This document shows, piece by piece, positions 7,709 through 15,288 of a stretch of DNA of 64,000 bases. The translations under genes and the position numbers were made by a program. The DNA is from Streptomyces canus (lineage in GTDB: Bacteria; Actinomycetota; Actinomycetes; Streptomycetales; Streptomycetaceae). How positions within the stretch are numbered: position 1 is the first letter of the stretch; every line of letters begins with the position of its first letter. The stretch is from the NCBI RefSeq assembly GCF_030816965.1, contig NZ_JAUSYQ010000002.1, positions 4,871,501-4,935,500 of the forward strand, read 5' to 3'. A model generated the notes under the pieces. The model did no database searches. It saw only the letters and a list, made by a program, of their open reading frames with translations, and was not told the origin of the DNA.

Positions 7709-8232
7709 TGGCCAAGCTCCGTGCGACCGTTGAGGCCCGACAGCCTGCGGACCATCGGCCAGGCGTCCGCCTCGTACTTGCTCACGACGCCGTCCACGTA
7801 GCCGCGCTGACCGGGCAGCGCCTGCCCATCGGTGTCCACGCGGCCGGTGACGGCCGCCTCGTACTCGTGGACCAGTTCGGCCGCCTGGTCCGCGAGGTCG
7901 TCGAGGTCCTCCTGCCGCCGGTACTCGGCTCGCAGGTCGCTCCAGTGGATTCCGCGCTCCCCGTCCGGCAGGCCCTCGTGGGACTCGTCGGCGAGGACGT
8001 AGCAGTCGATCGTCTCGTCAGCCGTGATGTGCCAGGCGAGGGCCTTCGCCCAGGCCTTCTCCATGGAGCACTCTTCGACCACGTACGTGGTGGGGCGGGA
8101 ACCTTCGCGGCGCTCGGGTCCGGCGATGGTGACGGTGAACGGCCGTACGGTCTGCCGGTAGTCGAGGGGCAGGTTGCCGTACAGGGGTTCGCCACCGAAG
8201 CGCTCGGGGGTCTGGATGTCGTGCTGGCTCAT
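7705..8232 (-). CDS. Hypothetical protein, 175 aa
   Basis: ATG 8232 follows AGGACGACGAGC. The N-terminal half has beta-strand character (RPFTVTIAGPERREGS, TTYVVEECSMEKAWAKA) with a stretch HITADETIDCYVLADESHEG; the C-terminal half is helical and acidic. No known domain is recognised. It overlaps 7517-7708 by four bases and follows 8268-9155 by 35 bp. Confidence 0.6.
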   Translation of the reverse strand: MSQHDIQTPERFGGEPLYGNLPLDYRQTVRPFTVTIAGPERREGSRPTTYVVEECSMEKAWAKALAWHITADETIDCYVLADESHEGLPDGERGIHWSDLRAEYRRQEDLDDLADQAAELVHEYEAAVTGRVDTDGQALPGQRGYVDGVVSKYEADAWPMVRRLSGLNGRTELGQ

Positions 8233-8267
8233 GCTCGTCGTCCTGTTCTCTGCGAGGGGGTCAGGGG

Positions 8268-9155
8268 TCAGCCTGCGAGGTGGGTACGGAGTGCTTCGCC
8301 GGCGGCTCGGACGCGCTCGGCCGTCCAGCCGGATCCGGACAGGGTCAGCCGGACCCGCTCGTATCTGGGCCCGTCGACGGCGACGATCTTCACGCTCGTC
8401 GTCCCCACGTCGACGCCGAAGCGGACGCTCCCGGCGGGCTGCGGCGTCATCTCCTGCGCCTGCCGCCAGCTGACCGGTACGCGCTCCTCGTCGGCGCCGT
8501 CCGGGCCGGGGCAGGCGTGGGAGATCGCGTTCAGCAACTCGTCGTCGTGGGTGCACTCGCCGTGGTGGTGCAGGAGCGCGACGCTGGTCCTGTTCACGCG
8601 GAACGCGTGCCGGGTGAAGGACGGCCGCGTGCGGGTTGTGATGACGCAGCCCCACGCGGGGACGCGCGTGGTGCGCTCCAGCCAGAAGCCCTCACCGTGT
8701 TCGTCGAGGTACGGGCGGCCGAGGTCCCATCCGTGAACCCGGACGGCGTGCTCCCAAGTCCACGGCTTCGGCTGCCGGTTGCGGTAGTCCTGGTCGTCCG
8801 GGCCGGTCGTGACCCACAGGCGCCATGCGTCCGGGCCGCCGAAGAGCGTGCCGGGGGCGAACACCGGCTCGCAGCGCACCAGGACGCGGGGAGCGTTCAC
8901 TGGTACGACCGTGCACTGCTCGTACACTGCCGCTCTTACCGGGCAGTCGTTGCAGTCGCCGCGGTTGATGCAGTGGCCGAACCCGCCCCAGCGGGCCCGC
9001 CGGGTGTCGTGGGACTCCAGCAGCGCACCCCAACGGCGGGGCCGCAGGGCGCACTGATTCGGGAGGCCGCCGTGGGCGTTGAGGCTCAGCCTGTTCCAGC
9101 CCTTCCCGTCGGGGCCGCCGGCCGGGGCTTCGGGTGCGCGCAGGTAGATCGGCAC
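8268..9155 (-). CDS. Hypothetical protein with Cys cluster, 295 aa
   Basis: GTG 9155 follows TAGGAAC. Residues about 60-80 contain CINRGDCNDCPV, a tight cysteine cluster that could bind zinc or an iron-sulfur centre, preceded by CALRPRRWGALLESHD. Later segments include HHHGECTHDDELLNAIS and RFGVDVGTTSVKIVAVDG; the latter resembles a nucleotide-binding GxDxGTTxxK strand-turn, but the rest of an actin/kinase fold is not apparent. Function unknown. Confidence 0.6.
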   Translation of the reverse strand: MPIYLRAPEAPAGGPDGKGWNRLSLNAHGGLPNQCALRPRRWGALLESHDTRRARWGGFGHCINRGDCNDCPVRAAVYEQCTVVPVNAPRVLVRCEPVFAPGTLFGGPDAWRLWVTTGPDDQDYRNRQPKPWTWEHAVRVHGWDLGRPYLDEHGEGFWLERTTRVPAWGCVITTRTRPSFTRHAFRVNRTSVALLHHHGECTHDDELLNAISHACPGPDGADEERVPVSWRQAQEMTPQPAGSVRFGVDVGTTSVKIVAVDGPRYERVRLTLSGSGWTAERVRAAGEALRTHLAG

Positions 9156-9188
9156 GTTCGTTCCTATCTGGTCGAGGTCGGTGGCAGG

Positions 9189-9851
9189 TCAGAGGGCGCG
9201 CGGGTAGCGGTGGGCGTTCGCGGTGAGCCAGCTGGCCAGGGACAGGGCGGCGGTCGCGCACTCCTCGTCGAGCGGCAGGCCCGGCCGCACGGCGAACAGC
9301 TCGTTGATGTACTCGCCGTCGGCCGCGTACAGGGATGCCGCCCATGGCTTGTCGTGCTGCCGGGCGGGTCGCATGGCGTGTTCGCCGGAGTGGAGCAACA
9401 CGCGCGCCCCCGTGTGAGCGTCGTCTTCGTCGGCGGTACGGTCGACGGCGACCAGGACGCACGAGACACCTCGGTCCTTGCCGTAGAAGGACGGGATACC
9501 GAAGGTGGCCAGCGCCGCGCGCAGCATGTCGCCTTCGGTCGGCCCGCCGGCGGCTGCGGCGTGCCGCGCCGCGCGGTAGGCGTCGGCCAGCTGCTGGCCG
9601 GGATGCGGCTCGGCCGTGAGCCCGGCGGTCACGAACGAGGTGCGCAGTCCGGCCAGGTCGTAGGTGCGCAGGCTGCGCATGACCTGATAGGTGACGTCGG
9701 TGTGGTCGTCGCATGTGCCCAGGCCGAGGCCGCTGCTGGCTTTGACGACGGACTTCGCCCGGCTCTCACCGCCGGTGATGTCGCATGCGATGCAGGGCAT
9801 CTCGAACCAGCTCGGCACGGTGTCGATGTTGACGGCGAACTCTTTACTCAT
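9189..9851 (-). CDS. Hypothetical protein, 220 aa
   Basis: ATG 9851 follows AAGGAG. The N-terminal CIACDITGG resembles a small zinc knuckle. The middle is Ala/Gly-rich and helical; the C-terminal part (CVLVAVDRTADEDD, RVLLHSGEHAM, KPWAASLYAADGEYINELF) has alternating strands. No family is recognised. Third gene of the unit headed by repeat copy 6. Confidence 0.6.
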   Translation of the reverse strand: MSKEFAVNIDTVPSWFEMPCIACDITGGESRAKSVVKASSGLGLGTCDDHTDVTYQVMRSLRTYDLAGLRTSFVTAGLTAEPHPGQQLADAYRAARHAAAAGGPTEGDMLRAALATFGIPSFYGKDRGVSCVLVAVDRTADEDDAHTGARVLLHSGEHAMRPARQHDKPWAASLYAADGEYINELFAVRPGLPLDEECATAALSLASWLTANAHRYPRAL

Positions 9852-9883
9852 CGGGACACTCCTTGTTCGAGTCCGGGTGGCGG

Positions 9884-10411
9884 TCACTGGTTGGCGAGGT
9901 CGGCAGGGGCCTTGCCGCGGTTCCAGGGCCGGTTGTTGTCGAAGGCGATCTCGGCGGCCAGGCGCTCGTGCCTGCGGTGGAGGACGGTGAGCCCGATGAG
10001 GGCCGCGTTCAGCACTTCCTCGTCGCGCGAGTTGAGATGGCCGTGCTCGACGATGGCGAACCGGCGGGCACGCAAGTCCGCGTCCAGGCGGGCGAGCCGG
10101 ACGCCGACCGCCTTGAGCGGCTCCATCTGTGGCATGACGCCGGTGACCGGTGCGGTCGCGTAGTCGACGATCACCGCCGGGATCATGAAGTCGTGCTGGG
10201 TGAGCAGGTCGGTGGCCTCGCGCAGGGCGTCCACGGCGGGCTGAGGGAGCTGGCCGGGTTCGTCGACCGGGGACGACTGGATGGCGATCGCGGCGTCCTC
10301 GATGGCCCCGGCGACCGTCTCGATCATGAAGTGCTGCGGGTGGTAGGCCCGGCCGCGCACGACGGCGGCGAGGTGGTTCAGGCGGCGGGCGGTGGCGAGG
10401 TAAGCGGACAT
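9884..10411 (-). CDS. Hypothetical helical protein, 175 aa
   Basis: ATG 10411 follows GAAGGAGA. Largely alpha-helical (YLATARRLNHLAAVVRG; EEVLNAALIGLTVLHRRHER), no cysteines, ending NRPWNRGKAPADLANQ. No family is recognised. Lies between 10432-10773 and 9189-9851 with short gaps. Confidence 0.6.
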   Translation of the reverse strand: MSAYLATARRLNHLAAVVRGRAYHPQHFMIETVAGAIEDAAIAIQSSPVDEPGQLPQPAVDALREATDLLTQHDFMIPAVIVDYATAPVTGVMPQMEPLKAVGVRLARLDADLRARRFAIVEHGHLNSRDEEVLNAALIGLTVLHRRHERLAAEIAFDNNRPWNRGKAPADLANQ

Positions 10412-10431
10412 CGTTGCGTCTCCTTCGGTGG

Positions 10432-10773
10432 TCACGCGGCCAGCAGGTGGGCCGCGACGGCGTGGTAGCAGCGGACGGAGCGCAGGCCGGCCGGGCAGTT
10501 GCACTGACCGGTGGCGGCGGTCCGGTAGACCTCCGTGCCGTCGTCGGCGACGACGAGGAAGATCCGGTTCTGGCGGAGCGGAATGACGGCGCCCAGCTCA
10601 AGCAGCTCGGCCGCTTTGGCGACCTGCCACTTGGGGTGGGCGGCCTCCTCCCGGGTGGCGCGGCGGACCTTCCGCCTGCACTTCGGGCCGAGACCGTCCG
10701 GGCTGGGGTTGCGGAGGGGCCGGTGGCACTTCAGGCACCTGCTGTGCTCGGTGGTGACCTTCTTTGCGCGCAC
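10432..10773 (-). CDS. Zinc-binding protein: DUF6011-like knuckle plus SWIM-type motif, 113 aa
   Basis: The N-terminus has CLKCHRPLRNPSPDGLGPKC, the CxxC ... GxGPxC pattern of DUF6011-type knuckles. The C-terminus has CNCPAGLRSVRCYHAVAA, which fits a SWIM zinc finger (CxCx(n)CxH). Such small proteins are common on actinobacterial mobile elements and are probably nucleic-acid or protein adaptors; the role here is unknown. GTG 10773 follows GGGAGC. First gene after repeat copy 6. Confidence 0.65.
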   Translation of the reverse strand: MRAKKVTTEHSRCLKCHRPLRNPSPDGLGPKCRRKVRRATREEAAHPKWQVAKAAELLELGAVIPLRQNRIFLVVADDGTEVYRTAATGQCNCPAGLRSVRCYHAVAAHLLAA

Positions 10774-10799
10774 GTCCCGCTCCCTGGTTGGTGGTGATT

Positions 10800-10885
10800 T
10801 GAACTACTTTCATTCATCGACTTGCCCTAGCCAGTTTTTATAAGCCGATTCATTAAAGGATCGTCAAAGAAAACCGCAGGTCAGC
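10800..10885 (-). promoter_or_regulatory. Repeated upstream element, copy 6
   Basis: The core is preserved with one change (TATAAAAACTGGCTAGGG on the minus strand). The arms shrink to ATCGGCTT / AAGTCGAT, pairing fully with one G-U on the minus strand. Heads the six-gene unit 10773-7517. Confidence 0.75.
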
Positions 10886-10898
10886 GGCCTGCGGTTCG

Positions 10899-11174
10899 CT
10901 ACTTGACGTCGTCGGCGCCCTGGAGGCTCATCGCCTGGAGGTGCCGCACACGATGGATGCGCCCCTGCGGGACATGGTTGTCCCACGCGCCCGCGAACGG
11001 GCTGCACTGGTAGTAGACCGTGCCCGCCGGGTCGACCCAGCGGTTCCGGACCGGTCCCATCTGGAGGTCGCCGCGCCGGTCGGTCCACGCCGCGTAGGCG
11101 TACGGCCTGAGTGCTCCGGACGTGGGGGCGTCTTCGAGGATCTCGATCTCGTACTGCGAGAGCTTCACGGTCAT
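10899..11174 (-). CDS. Small hypothetical protein, 91 aa
   Basis: ATG 11174 follows AGAAGGAGC. It begins MTVKLSQYEIEILEDAP and includes AAWTDRRGDLQMGPVRNRW and GTVYYQCSPFAGAWDNH. Beta-rich in appearance; no family recognised. Second gene of the unit headed by repeat copy 7. Confidence 0.6.
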   Translation of the reverse strand: MTVKLSQYEIEILEDAPTSGALRPYAYAAWTDRRGDLQMGPVRNRWVDPAGTVYYQCSPFAGAWDNHVPQGRIHRVRHLQAMSLQGADDVK

Positions 11175-11199
11175 GCTCCTTCTGCGACGGGCGGGCGGG

Positions 11200-11502
11200 T
11201 CAGGCGGCAACGGTGAAGGCACGCCGCTCGAAGTGGTCGGCGAGGGCTCGGGCGCCGATGTAGGCGAGGCCGTAGTAGCCGAGGTTCGTGCAGACCTCCT
11301 CGACGCACCAGCCGCAGCGGTCCTGCCAGAGGCGGTAGGCCGGCTGTCGGCGCGGGCGCGGTGCGGTGAGGCCGGCCCGGCGGGCACAGGTCGGTCCGTA
11401 TCCGAGCGCGATGCTCTTGGCGGAGGTCAGCGTGCGACCGCAGCCGCCCTTGCACTTCACTGCATTGGTCGCGATGGAGGCGGTGCGGGCGGTGGCGGTC
11501 AT
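11200..11502 (-). CDS. DUF6011-like zinc knuckle protein, 100 aa
   Basis: The N-terminal region has CKGGCGRTLTSAKSIALGYG followed by PTC, the CxxxC ... GxGPxC knuckle also seen in 10432-10773. A second Cys pair (CGWCVEEVC) follows. The ATG at 11502 is preferred because CGGAG lies 8 nt away; a GTG at 11511 would be only 1 nt from it. First gene after repeat copy 7. Confidence 0.65.
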   Translation of the reverse strand: MTATARTASIATNAVKCKGGCGRTLTSAKSIALGYGPTCARRAGLTAPRPRRQPAYRLWQDRCGWCVEEVCTNLGYYGLAYIGARALADHFERRAFTVAA

Positions 11503-11532
11503 GGCATTCACTCCGTGTTCTTTGGTGTGTTT

Positions 11533-11621
11533 TGAACTACTTTCATTCTGCCCGAATCAACTCACCCTAGCCAGTTTTCACAAATTGATTCGGTAAAGGA
11601 TTCCTCAAGAAATCGCAGGTC
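11533..11621 (-). promoter_or_regulatory. Repeated upstream element, copy 7
   Basis: Arms GAATCAATTTG and TGAGTTGATTC pair at all 11 positions on the minus strand with three G-U pairs; the plus strand would have A-C mismatches. The tail overlaps the stop codon of the gene at 11620. Confidence 0.8.
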
Positions 11622-11937
11622 AGATACCTACCGGGCAGTCGAGGCCGCGCGCCTGGGCCTCGGCGTCGACCGCCCACCAGGCCCAGAAGAAGCCAGGCGT
11701 CTCGTCGTCGCGGGCCTCGCGCTCACGGGCGTCCTTCAGGACCTCGCGGAACCGCTCGCCCGTCATCTCGACCACCTCGGCGCGTACGGCGTCCCGGGCA
11801 GCCGCGCCGCGGTTGTCGCAGTTCAGCGTGCACGGCTCCCCGATGGCCGCCTCGCAGGCTCCGCACTCGTCGTGCATGCCGGGGGCTTCGGTGCTCGCGG
11901 CGATCCGGACCAGGTCCTCAAAGGTGGTGGCGCTCAT
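11620..11937 (-). CDS. Small Cys-rich protein, 105 aa
   Basis: The segment MHDECGACEAAIGEPCTLNC looks like a single zinc finger of the type found in many actinophage/ICE small proteins. A charged helix follows (ERFREVLKDAREREARD), then GFFWAWWAVDAEAQARGLD. ATG 11937 follows AAAGCGAGACAGAC. Second gene of the unit headed by repeat copy 8. Function unknown. Confidence 0.6.
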   Translation of the reverse strand: MSATTFEDLVRIAASTEAPGMHDECGACEAAIGEPCTLNCDNRGAAARDAVRAEVVEMTGERFREVLKDAREREARDDETPGFFWAWWAVDAEAQARGLDCPVGI

Positions 11938-11980
11938 GTCTGTCTCGCTTTCGTGGAGGGGAGGAGGCGGGGCATTCTTG

Positions 11981-12667
11981 TCAGCCGCGTGCTACCGGAA
12001 GGACCCGCTCGACGGTGACGACGTCCCAGGCGGCCGTCGCGAGGGGCACCGCGAAGGCCCACTGGTCGCGGTAGGTGCGCCGGCGGTCCGCCTCGGTATC
12101 GCCGTGAACGAGGGCCCACCACTCGCCCTCTCCGGTGGCCGTGATCCGGGTTCCGGTGTCGAGGACGTTCAGGCGTGCGCCGAAGGCGTGCAGGACGTCG
12201 CCCGGCTCGACCAGCATGCGCGGCATCTCGATGGGCACCGGTCGGCCTGCGGCGATCCGGGCCGCCTGGGCGGCGGACGGGTCGGCGAGCGCGTAGTCCA
12301 GTTCGATGGCGACCTGCTCGGCGCGCTCAACGCTGCGGGTCCACGAGCCCTCCGCGTACTCGCGGGCGGGCTTCCCGAGGTTGGCGTAGCGGTTGAACGC
12401 GCCGTGCTGCTCGGTGATCGCGACCGGCAGGACACCCACGGTGAAGCCGACGATGCGCTCAGACTCGACGACCAGGACGTCCCCGTCGGCGACCTCCTCG
12501 CGGTCGGCGGCCGTGCGGGCGTCGTTGCTGCTGGCGAAGTGCCACACCTTCGGCTCGGCCGCCTCGGCGGCGCGGGCCTTGTCGGTGGCGTCCACGATCT
12601 CACCGAACCGGTATGCGGCGGCGGCCAGCGGGGAGGCCGCGGCGAGGCGCTCGGCGTATGGGCTCAT
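11981..12667 (-). CDS. Hypothetical protein, 228 aa
   Basis: ATG 12667 follows AGGAATGAG; an upstream ATG at 12721 in repeat copy 8 is in frame and would add 18 residues. The protein has an Ala-rich helical start (YAERLAAASPLAAAAYRF), a beta-rich middle (DGDVLVVESERIVGFTVGVL) and the segment MLVEPGDVLHAFGARLNVL. No known family. First gene of the rightmost repeat-headed unit. Confidence 0.6.
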   Translation of the reverse strand: MSPYAERLAAASPLAAAAYRFGEIVDATDKARAAEAAEPKVWHFASSNDARTAADREEVADGDVLVVESERIVGFTVGVLPVAITEQHGAFNRYANLGKPAREYAEGSWTRSVERAEQVAIELDYALADPSAAQAARIAAGRPVPIEMPRMLVEPGDVLHAFGARLNVLDTGTRITATGEGEWWALVHGDTEADRRRTYRDQWAFAVPLATAAWDVVTVERVLPVARG

Positions 12668-12700
12668 GACCAGCTCATTCCTGTCTGTGGCGGTTTGTGG

Positions 12701-12777
12701 TGCTACTTTCATTCTGTCCAAAACGGTTCACCCTAGCCAGTTTTAACAAGTTGATTCTGTAAAGAAACTCCCAAATG
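12701..12777 (-). promoter_or_regulatory. Repeated upstream element, copy 8 (arms degenerate)
   Basis: Core TTGTTAAAACTGGCTAGGG is intact, but the arms pair at only about 7 of 11 positions. It lies in the divergent region before the plus-strand gene at 12858. Between 12815 and 12845 a shorter plus-strand sequence (cagtttaaacaaaccggtt) resembles half of the core. Confidence 0.7.
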
Positions 12778-12857
12778 TGCCGCTCTCGGTGCCGAGTTGA
12801 GCGCCGCCCGGCTGGAGCTAAGCAGTTTAAACAAACCGGTTATGGAACACTGGAGGC

Positions 12858-13187
12858 ATGCCCAAGCCCTATTTCGGCAAGCAGCCAGTGCCCGAGTACA
12901 AGCCCAGCGACGAGGCCCGCGCCGCCATCAAGGCGTGGCAGGACGCCGTCGAACTGGAAGAGCGGACACGTCACGCGGCCCGCGCGGCACTCGCCGCAGA
13001 CCTGAAGGCCGACACCGATCTCCCCTACAAGGCCGTCGCTGAACACCCGCTCGTGCCGTGGACGGAAGCGACACTCCGCCTCCTCAAAGACGAGTACGAC
13101 ATCCCGCCCCGACAGCCGAACAAGGCAGCCTGGAGGGCGGAACGCCGCGCCGCGCAGTCTGAGCAGCAGCCGACGACCCAGGACTGA
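12858..13187 (+). CDS. Hypothetical charged protein, 109 aa
   Basis: ATG 12858 follows CTGGAGG. It is divergent from the repeat-headed units and the only plus-strand gene in the first 17 kb. A helical middle (EARAAIKAWQDAVELEERTR) is followed by HPLVPWTEATLRLLKDEYDI, which could be a DNA-binding turn, and an Arg/Gln-rich tail. No family is recognised; its divergent position would suit a local regulator. Confidence 0.6.
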   Translation: MPKPYFGKQPVPEYKPSDEARAAIKAWQDAVELEERTRHAARAALAADLKADTDLPYKAVAEHPLVPWTEATLRLLKDEYDIPPRQPNKAAWRAERRAAQSEQQPTTQD

Positions 13188-13247
13188 CCCTCATCTGCCC
13201 CGGCAGCCGAACAAGGCGAAGCCGAAGGAGTAGTCCACGGACACAGG

Positions 13248-13275
13248 AAGGGCCGCACCGGAAGGTGCGGCCCTT
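13248..13275. terminator. Bidirectional rho-independent-type terminator
   Basis: AAGGGCCGCACC and its complement enclose GGAA, with CTTCTT following. It separates the convergent genes ending at 13187 (+) and 13289 (-). Confidence 0.8.
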
Positions 13276-13288
13276 CTTCGCGTCTTCG

Positions 13289-13609
13289 TCAGCCCGTCTT
13301 GGCCCAGACGCCGAGCAGCAGGGCCAGGACGAGGAGGACCGTCGCGATCTTCTGCCCGCGCGGCACGTCGACCCATCGCACCGGTGGAGGCGCGACCGGG
13401 ATGACTTCCTCGCCGTCGGGGTGGTGACCGCCGTGGAAGTCGTGGCGGTGCTGCTTCCCCTCGGCTCTTGCCTCCGCCCGGGTATCGACTGGCTCCGACG
13501 TCGTCCGGCACAGCGGACAGCGGTACGCGTACGGCCCGCCCACGGGCGCCCTCCTCAGTCGCGTCTCGTCACCGCTCATGATGGAGGATGCCCCCCTCAG
13601 CTGGCCCAT
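13289..13609 (-). CDS. Tail-anchored small membrane protein with zinc-type knuckle, 106 aa
   Basis: CPLCRTTSE and a His-rich run (HRHDFHGGHH) suggest metal binding. A C-terminal hydrophobic helix (IATVLLVLALLLGVWA) ends the protein, so the body would be cytoplasmic. ATG 13609 follows GGCAGGGA; a second ATG at 13579 has no ribosome site. Last gene of the minus-strand membrane-protein cluster. Confidence 0.6.
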   Translation of the reverse strand: MGQLRGASSIMSGDETRLRRAPVGGPYAYRCPLCRTTSEPVDTRAEARAEGKQHRHDFHGGHHPDGEEVIPVAPPPVRWVDVPRGQKIATVLLVLALLLGVWAKTG

Positions 13610-13663
13610 GGTTCCCTGCCTTTCACACCTCGTACGGGCTGTTCGTTTCGCTGCGCCAGCCGG

Positions 13664-14842
13664 TCATTCGACGTCTTCGCGGCGCTCCATCACCCATGCG
13701 GATGGGCCGCGACCGGGGTCGTTCTTCCATCGGTATCCGCGTGCGTCGTCCTCCTCCGTCCACCCCTCGGGGAGCTTCCGCAGGGCTCTCCGGCCACTCT
13801 CCACCTTCGGAGATTTCCGCAGGTCAGCACCACTCTCCGCTAGTGGAGAGTGCCCTGGAGGGTCCTCCTGGGCCCCTCCCGGGGAGGGGAGCGGAGGCAG
13901 GTCCCGGCGGTGCACGCCGGAGCGCCCAGCGACCCCCCTCGCCCGGAAGGTGCGGGAGGGGTCGAAGCCGGCCTCCACGAGCACCTTCCGCAGCTGCTTG
14001 TCGTCGGCCTCTGCCAGGCCGGGGATACGCTCCCGCATGGCCGGTCGGAGGACGCCCAGGTGTACCCCGTTGTCGTCACCGATCAGCTCTCGGATCAGGG
14101 CGGTCAGCGCGGGCTCCGCCAGGGCCTCGCTGCGGTCCTCGTCGGGGGCCTGTTCAACGGCCTCGGCGGGGGTCTGCTCGGCGGGCCTGCGCAGCCATCG
14201 GGCGGGGCCCTTACGGCGGCTGGTCGGGGCCTTTTCCTGGCCCTTCTCGGGTGCCTTCTCGGGGGCCTTCGGTGCGGCCTTTGGCTGCTCTGCCTTGGCC
14301 TTGCTGAGCTTCCGGTCGAACAGGCCCCGGCCGGTCATGACGGCCGCTTGGAACCACAGCCATACGACGGCCAGCACCACGGGGGTGCCGTAGCGCTGGA
14401 CCGTGTGGACGGTGGCGAGGAGGACCAGGACCACTCCCCCGCACCGAGCCGGGATGGAGAACTTCTCGCCGTAGGTTCCTCTCAGCCAGCCGATCAGTAG
14501 GCGGGCGAGGATCCGGGTCCCCCTCCAGAAGCACCCGGCGACGGCAGCGACGCCAGCCAGGGCGTGGTGGCCGAGCCTGGTCGCGGGCTTACGGCTCGCC
14601 GCCAGGCCGCGGCGGGCGAGGCTGACAGCGGCCTTCGGGTCGGCGTACGGGCGGAGGTCCGAGATCACCAGCGCCGGGATCTTCTCGGGCGTCTCCCCCG
14701 GCTCAGGCTCAGGCTCACACGCAGGCCCAACAGCAGGCTCAGGCTCACGTGCGCCGTGATCCTGAGCCTGCTCGGCGGTGAGCCCGGCGGCGAGCTGTGT
14801 CGTCTCGCTGTCCGGGCCGGGCGTGTGCGCCGTGGTGGTCAT
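13664..14842 (-). CDS. Membrane protein, possible transfer/spread accessory protein, 392 aa
   Basis: The start overlaps the stop of 14839-15255 in an ATGA. After an acidic Pro/Glu N-terminal region of about 60 residues comes a region with three hydrophobic helices (HALAGVAAVAGCFW; ARCGGVVLVLLATVHTV; TPVVLAVVWLWFQAAVM), then a Lys/Pro-rich linker and a C-terminal winged-helix-like part (LIRELIGDDNGVHLGVLRPA ... DKQLRKVLVEAGFDP). The combination with small membrane proteins upstream resembles spd-type spread genes of Streptomyces plasmids, but I cannot match a named family. Confidence 0.6.
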   Translation of the reverse strand: MTTTAHTPGPDSETTQLAAGLTAEQAQDHGAREPEPAVGPACEPEPEPGETPEKIPALVISDLRPYADPKAAVSLARRGLAASRKPATRLGHHALAGVAAVAGCFWRGTRILARLLIGWLRGTYGEKFSIPARCGGVVLVLLATVHTVQRYGTPVVLAVVWLWFQAAVMTGRGLFDRKLSKAKAEQPKAAPKAPEKAPEKGQEKAPTSRRKGPARWLRRPAEQTPAEAVEQAPDEDRSEALAEPALTALIRELIGDDNGVHLGVLRPAMRERIPGLAEADDKQLRKVLVEAGFDPSRTFRARGVAGRSGVHRRDLPPLPSPGGAQEDPPGHSPLAESGADLRKSPKVESGRRALRKLPEGWTEEDDARGYRWKNDPGRGPSAWVMERREDVE

Positions 14843-15255
14843 GACGCGAAGTGCATCGCGATCGCGTGGATGCGCTGGGCAAGGGTGCCGAACCCGCCGC
14901 CCGCGCCCGCCATGATGTGGACCAGGACGATGCCGAGCACGGCGACCTGGCGTCGGGTGAGCCCCATCCACGCCAGGAACGCCAGGAGGATCAGCGCCAG
15001 ACCCGGCAGCGTGATCCCCGGCAGGGTGGCGGTCGCCAGGCTCACGGCGTCTCCCATGATCAGCTGAGACACGATGTCGAACGGCCACCCGGCAGCCGTG
15101 TACGAAGCCCCGGCGATCATGCTGAGGCCGAGCACCCACCACCAGCCGAGCGGCTTCGCCTTGCCGGCCTTCTGTTCCTTCGTGCCGAGGATCAGCACGA
15201 CGGTGAGGACGACGGCGAACGAGACGACCCCGAGCGAAGGGATCAGGGATTTCAC
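14839..15255 (-). CDS. Four-helix membrane protein, 138 aa, spread-gene-like
   Basis: GTG 15255 follows AAAGGAAG. Hydrophobic segments at about residues 5-24, 37-57, 77-96 and 103-122 give a small integral membrane protein with little else. Small multi-spanning proteins upstream of larger membrane proteins are typical of spdB-type genes for intramycelial plasmid spread in Streptomyces; assignment is by context. Confidence 0.6.
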   Translation of the reverse strand: MKSLIPSLGVVSFAVVLTVVLILGTKEQKAGKAKPLGWWWVLGLSMIAGASYTAAGWPFDIVSQLIMGDAVSLATATLPGITLPGLALILLAFLAWMGLTRRQVAVLGIVLVHIMAGAGGGFGTLAQRIHAIAMHFAS

Positions 15256-15288
15256 GGGTCTGCTTCCTTTACGAGGGGGTGGCCGAGG

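Noticed and set aside
8268-9155. Actin/sugar-kinase-like fold from GVDVGTTSVKI
   Set aside because: Only one short segment fits, it lies at the C-terminal end, and the other motifs of that superfamily are absent.
549-12777. The eight repeats as a CRISPR array
   Set aside because: Copies are separated by gene-sized, unequal distances, always precede start codons, and no cas gene is present.
2999-12777. ATG in the repeat (MKVVQ...) as the true start of all downstream genes
   Set aside because: Only some copies are in frame and the spacing from GGAAAG is too short; the downstream ATGs have proper ribosome sites.
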